This document shows positions 60,879 through 64,000 of a DNA stretch of 64,000 nt, one piece after another. The notes beneath the pieces were generated by a model. That model was given only the letters and a program-made list of their open reading frames with translations. It was not told the origin of the DNA and ran no database searches. The translations under genes and the position numbers were made by a program. The stretch's first letter is position 1. Each line of letters starts with the position of its first letter. This DNA is from Monarcha castaneiventris obscurior. Taxonomy: Eukaryota; Chordata; Aves; Passeriformes; Monarchidae. The stretch spans positions 36,877,501 through 36,941,500 of the forward strand of contig JAMPIT010000575.1 in NCBI GenBank assembly GCA_026261815.1, written 5' to 3'.

Positions 60879-63415
60879 CTGACACAAAGTCATATTTAGC
60901 AGAGGAAAGCCATAATTGTTCTCAAAAGGGAATTTCCTATAAGTCAGTATGGACCCTTGATCCCCAAGCAGCTGCATCTGCTGGATCCCAGTGTCTTTAC
61001 TGGAAAATCTGGATGACAGATCTGATGTAGATCAAGAGTGGTGGTCTGAGGGAAAAGGAATGCAAATAAAGACAGTCTGGGACACTACAGCTAGAGGAAA
61101 GAAAATAGCTTGCTGGTCATGAAGACTGCAGCTGGAAGCCAAAGAGAGAACTGGGGTGAAGTTTTGTACATGTCTTTATAACAGCATTCAGAATAATGGT
61201 TAACACAATCTGCACCATAATCTCCTTCATTGCTTCAGCCAGAGGTTGGAATTTGTGTGTACATGTTGAACATACATGGAAACAGGCAGGAAAAATAAAC
61301 ATAAATTAATAACTACATGATGCAATATACATGACAAAGTACTAGGAGGCTCATTAATAATGGAACATGTGCAAAAATAAACTATAGCAGAATCCAAATA
61401 AAATGAACCTGGAGTGGTCTTGCAATGTAATATTAAGTGATGTGATTAAAGAAACATGTGACAAAGTAATAGTAAACACATGCATTCAACTACTGTGGAA
61501 TTCAGGACTGGCCTCTCAGGCTAAGAAATCACAATTTTACATAATTACCTTTTTAGGAGAAGCTAATGCCAAGTTACTGCTAAAATGTTTTCTTAAGTAA
61601 GTATCTAAATACTGCCCTGGAATAGCGGGTGTTTGCAAACCACTATGAAAAAAAAAGCTTCTTTTCCTTTGTCAGTGATGCAGATCAACAATTTTTTCTT
61701 GTTAACTGTAAAAACATTTTTCATTGTCAGAAAAACGAGACCTCTAGATGAAAGTGCCTCTAAAATGTGCATGGTGCATATGTATTAACTGTAAGATTGA
61801 AAAGAACAAGAGAAAACACATAACCTAGACCTTGAAAGATAACTTTTACTATTTTTACAACAAATGAGCAAACTTACTGGAACCTGCCCAAATATGCTAT
61901 CTTTTGAAAATTCATACAGACACACACTGGAATGCCTGCATAATAAATCCATGGCTCAGCCTGTGTCACACAGGATTCACCTTCCCCTAACTGCCTCCAG
62001 AAGCTGCAGTTCCACACTGGGCACACATGCACCTCCTGCAATTCTCACCTCTCACATCTCCTAACCATCAAAGGCTACCAAACAGAAATATTTACATTTT
62101 GCAAGGCCTTATGCACTGTGGATGATATTTGGGAAGTCCTCACAATCCCAAGACATCATTGCTCTTGTCACAGAGCTGCTCCTCTGCCGTGTGAACCCAG
62201 ATCTCCCACTCAGTTTGTGCTAGGGGAGGTGACACACTTATCAGCAAAGACTGCTGTCATCACACATCCTCCATCGCAACTCACTGCAGCAAGGCCTGTT
62301 GTGGGGTCAAATATGGGGCACATGCTTTCCTTTTTGTGCTGCTGCTGTCTTTCATGGGAATCTGGAGAAATCGTAACATTAACCTCAAAAAAATAAAATT
62401 CTGTATTTCTCCACACTCCTCTACTCATGACATTTGGTGTCTACATGCTCCCTGCTGAGCTCCCAGGTATGAACACACACCTCAACCACATCTCTCTTCC
62501 ACGTCATCATGAAATTGGGTGCATGCTGATACCCTCATCCCCTCAACCACATGCCTACTGGTGTGTCAACAAAGCCTCCTGTTATTTCAGGAATTTACAG
62601 CCTGTCAACAAAGCTTTTAGGGTTAAAAGTTCAAAGATCTGGGACAGAAGATGGCAGCTGAGAGCACCATAGATTTCTCTGCACACATGTTGATGGATAC
62701 AGTTCAATAAAACGATAGTGCATGATACTGCTCACACAGAATTCACTGTAAAATGATCAACCATTTAACTGTGATAAAGTTCATCTCCAGGCATAAATTA
62801 ATATCTATATAAGTGTTTGAAAGTCTTTTTTTCATTTCATTGCAAACATCTGCACAGGAAATACTAGCTGTATCTGGCTTACAATTCTAGGGACATGCTA
62901 ATGCTAAGCAATGCATTCAAGCTGAATTTAAGATTATTATATTTTATTAAAACAAGAACATTTAGGAAGGCTATAAAGTTTACAAATAAGCTTCTAACCC
63001 AGACACCAATTTTTTTTAATTGTTTTTTTACTTTTAATCACATCTTTTTAGGAACTTTTCTTGGTTTGAACATGTCTCACATGTAAACGTGAGTATTATA
63101 TACAAGCACAAAAAAAGACTGACAGACGGACAAAGTTTATTCTGTAGTTGAATTACTTGATTGGCTGCCACAGGGACAGGTATGGTCTGTTGGATGCATA
63201 TTGCCTTGTAAACTAAGCACATGCTGACTACTAAGTAGTACAAGAAATTAGCATTGGTGTGGCCCACGACTCTCAGAATAAGATAATTAGGTGGATTTTA
63301 AGGCCAGGGCAATGTTTTGACCAAAACTGACCAAATTTCAGCCATCTACTGGCCATTTAATGTGTGCATTAAATTGTGTTCTTAGTTCTGCTTTTAGAAA
63401 TTGTTACCATTCCTT

Positions 63416-63433
63416 AAAAAAAAAAAAAAAAAA
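63416..63433. repeat. Poly-A run (18 A)
   Basis: An uninterrupted A homopolymer after CCATTCCTT. No retroposed body is recognised upstream. Confidence 0.85.
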
Positions 63434-64000
63434 GGCAAGAAAGCAAAAGGTTGTATTATATAAATTATTGAAATAATTCCTAAGAGCCAGTTAATGTAAA
63501 AATCCATTATCTAAACAAGCTCACCAAATAGCAATGGAGCATTTTGGCAAAAAACATCTGTAAAATTATCAATTTTTCTTTTCTCTCAAATGAACTAGGC
63601 TATACCTGATAAAATTGCTGGTACCTTTTCAGTATAAGATTAAACAAAAATGGTATACCTGAACCCTGGGGAGAAGAAATTGGCATAAAATCACAGATGT
63701 AAAACCCAGCAAGGAGGTGTTGAATTTCAGCTAAAACAGTAATAAAATACAATATATATTACTCAGAGGCTTATCAATCATTCACATAAGAAAATAAATA
63801 AAATGAGCGCTGATTTAGGTGGGCAAGAGCTGCAAAGAGTGACACTGGCTTCCTACACTCAAATATCCAGACCAGCATACGCAATATTCACAAGCACTCT
63901 GTCCTGTGGACTAGAAAAAGCCATGTGGCCACCTGTGCATTAGCTCACGGACTAGTCTGACGAGCAGAACTTGCTAAACAAGCATCATATGAGTATTGAC

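Larger units (their letters stand above)
54174..64000. other. Long unique non-coding stretch
   Basis: No gene, RNA gene or recognised repeat family is seen. A short segment near 56195-56235 (GTTTCAGCCTGGAGGAATTCC) recalls CR1 ORF2 but is too brief to call. A 2 x 19 bp tandem duplication (60841-60878) and an A run at 63416-63433 are listed separately. Open frames are below about 95 codons. Confidence 0.5.

Noticed and set aside
1..64000. CRISPR array, bacterial operon, phage or plasmid features
   Set aside because: There are no regularly spaced direct repeats, no ribosome-binding-site-linked gene runs and no high coding density. The repeat content is that of a bird genome.
1..64000. Functional tRNA, rRNA or small nucleolar RNA genes
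   Set aside because: The only tRNA-like sequence is the SINE head at 31642-31775, which is diverged and fused to a CR1 tail. No intact cloverleaf or convincing C/D or H/ACA box pair was found by eye.

Overview
The window looks like about 64 kb of avian nuclear DNA with no recognisable host gene. The organism call rests on interspersed repeats. There are seven CR1 LINE fragments with the 3' end typical of birds (on the opposite strand: tandem ATTCTATGA-like octamers, then GGTTGGAAGGGACC and AAAGATCAT). There is also one short element that joins a tRNA-Ile-like head (GCTAATAAtg, a B box reading GGTTCAGTCC, then GGGCCA) to a CR1-like tail. That is the layout of the passerine TguSINE1 family, so a songbird is the best guess. 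The family name comes from memory and no search was run. Base composition is AT-rich, no CpG island is evident, and nothing bacterial, plasmid, phage or CRISPR-like is present.

Layout: 1-7196 is unique AT-rich sequence. Positions 7197-16350 hold three minus-strand CR1 copies (7197-7566, 12989-13102, 15460-16350); the last keeps part of the endonuclease domain fused to the ORF2 C-terminus, with the reverse transcriptase missing. Positions 16351-27906 are mostly unique, apart from an LTR-like patch at about 18530-19420 and a possible very old repeat at 22770-23400. Positions 27907-36745 are repeat-rich: a 760-bp CR1, the tRNA-Ile/CR1 SINE, an L3/CR1-like fossil 3' end on the plus strand, and a 1.1-kb CR1 that keeps mutated reverse-transcriptase motifs. 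The only plus-strand avian-type CR1 is at 41824-42222. From 42223 to 64000 no repeat family is recognised.

Two items are not explained by known repeats. First, two diverged direct copies of a roughly 330-350 bp AT-rich block lie 5.2 kb apart (38935-39265 and 44112-44464). Second, a 216-nt segment (53958-54173) is open throughout, is flanked by good-looking splice signals and has symmetric phase. Either could be chance or an unfamiliar repeat.

Almost all open reading frames of 60-190 codons in the window look like chance ORFs in AT-rich DNA or shadows of CR1. The only coding sequence recognised with confidence is decayed CR1 ORF2. I found no undescribed multi-gene system. The window is best read as intergenic DNA, or the inside of one or more very large introns.
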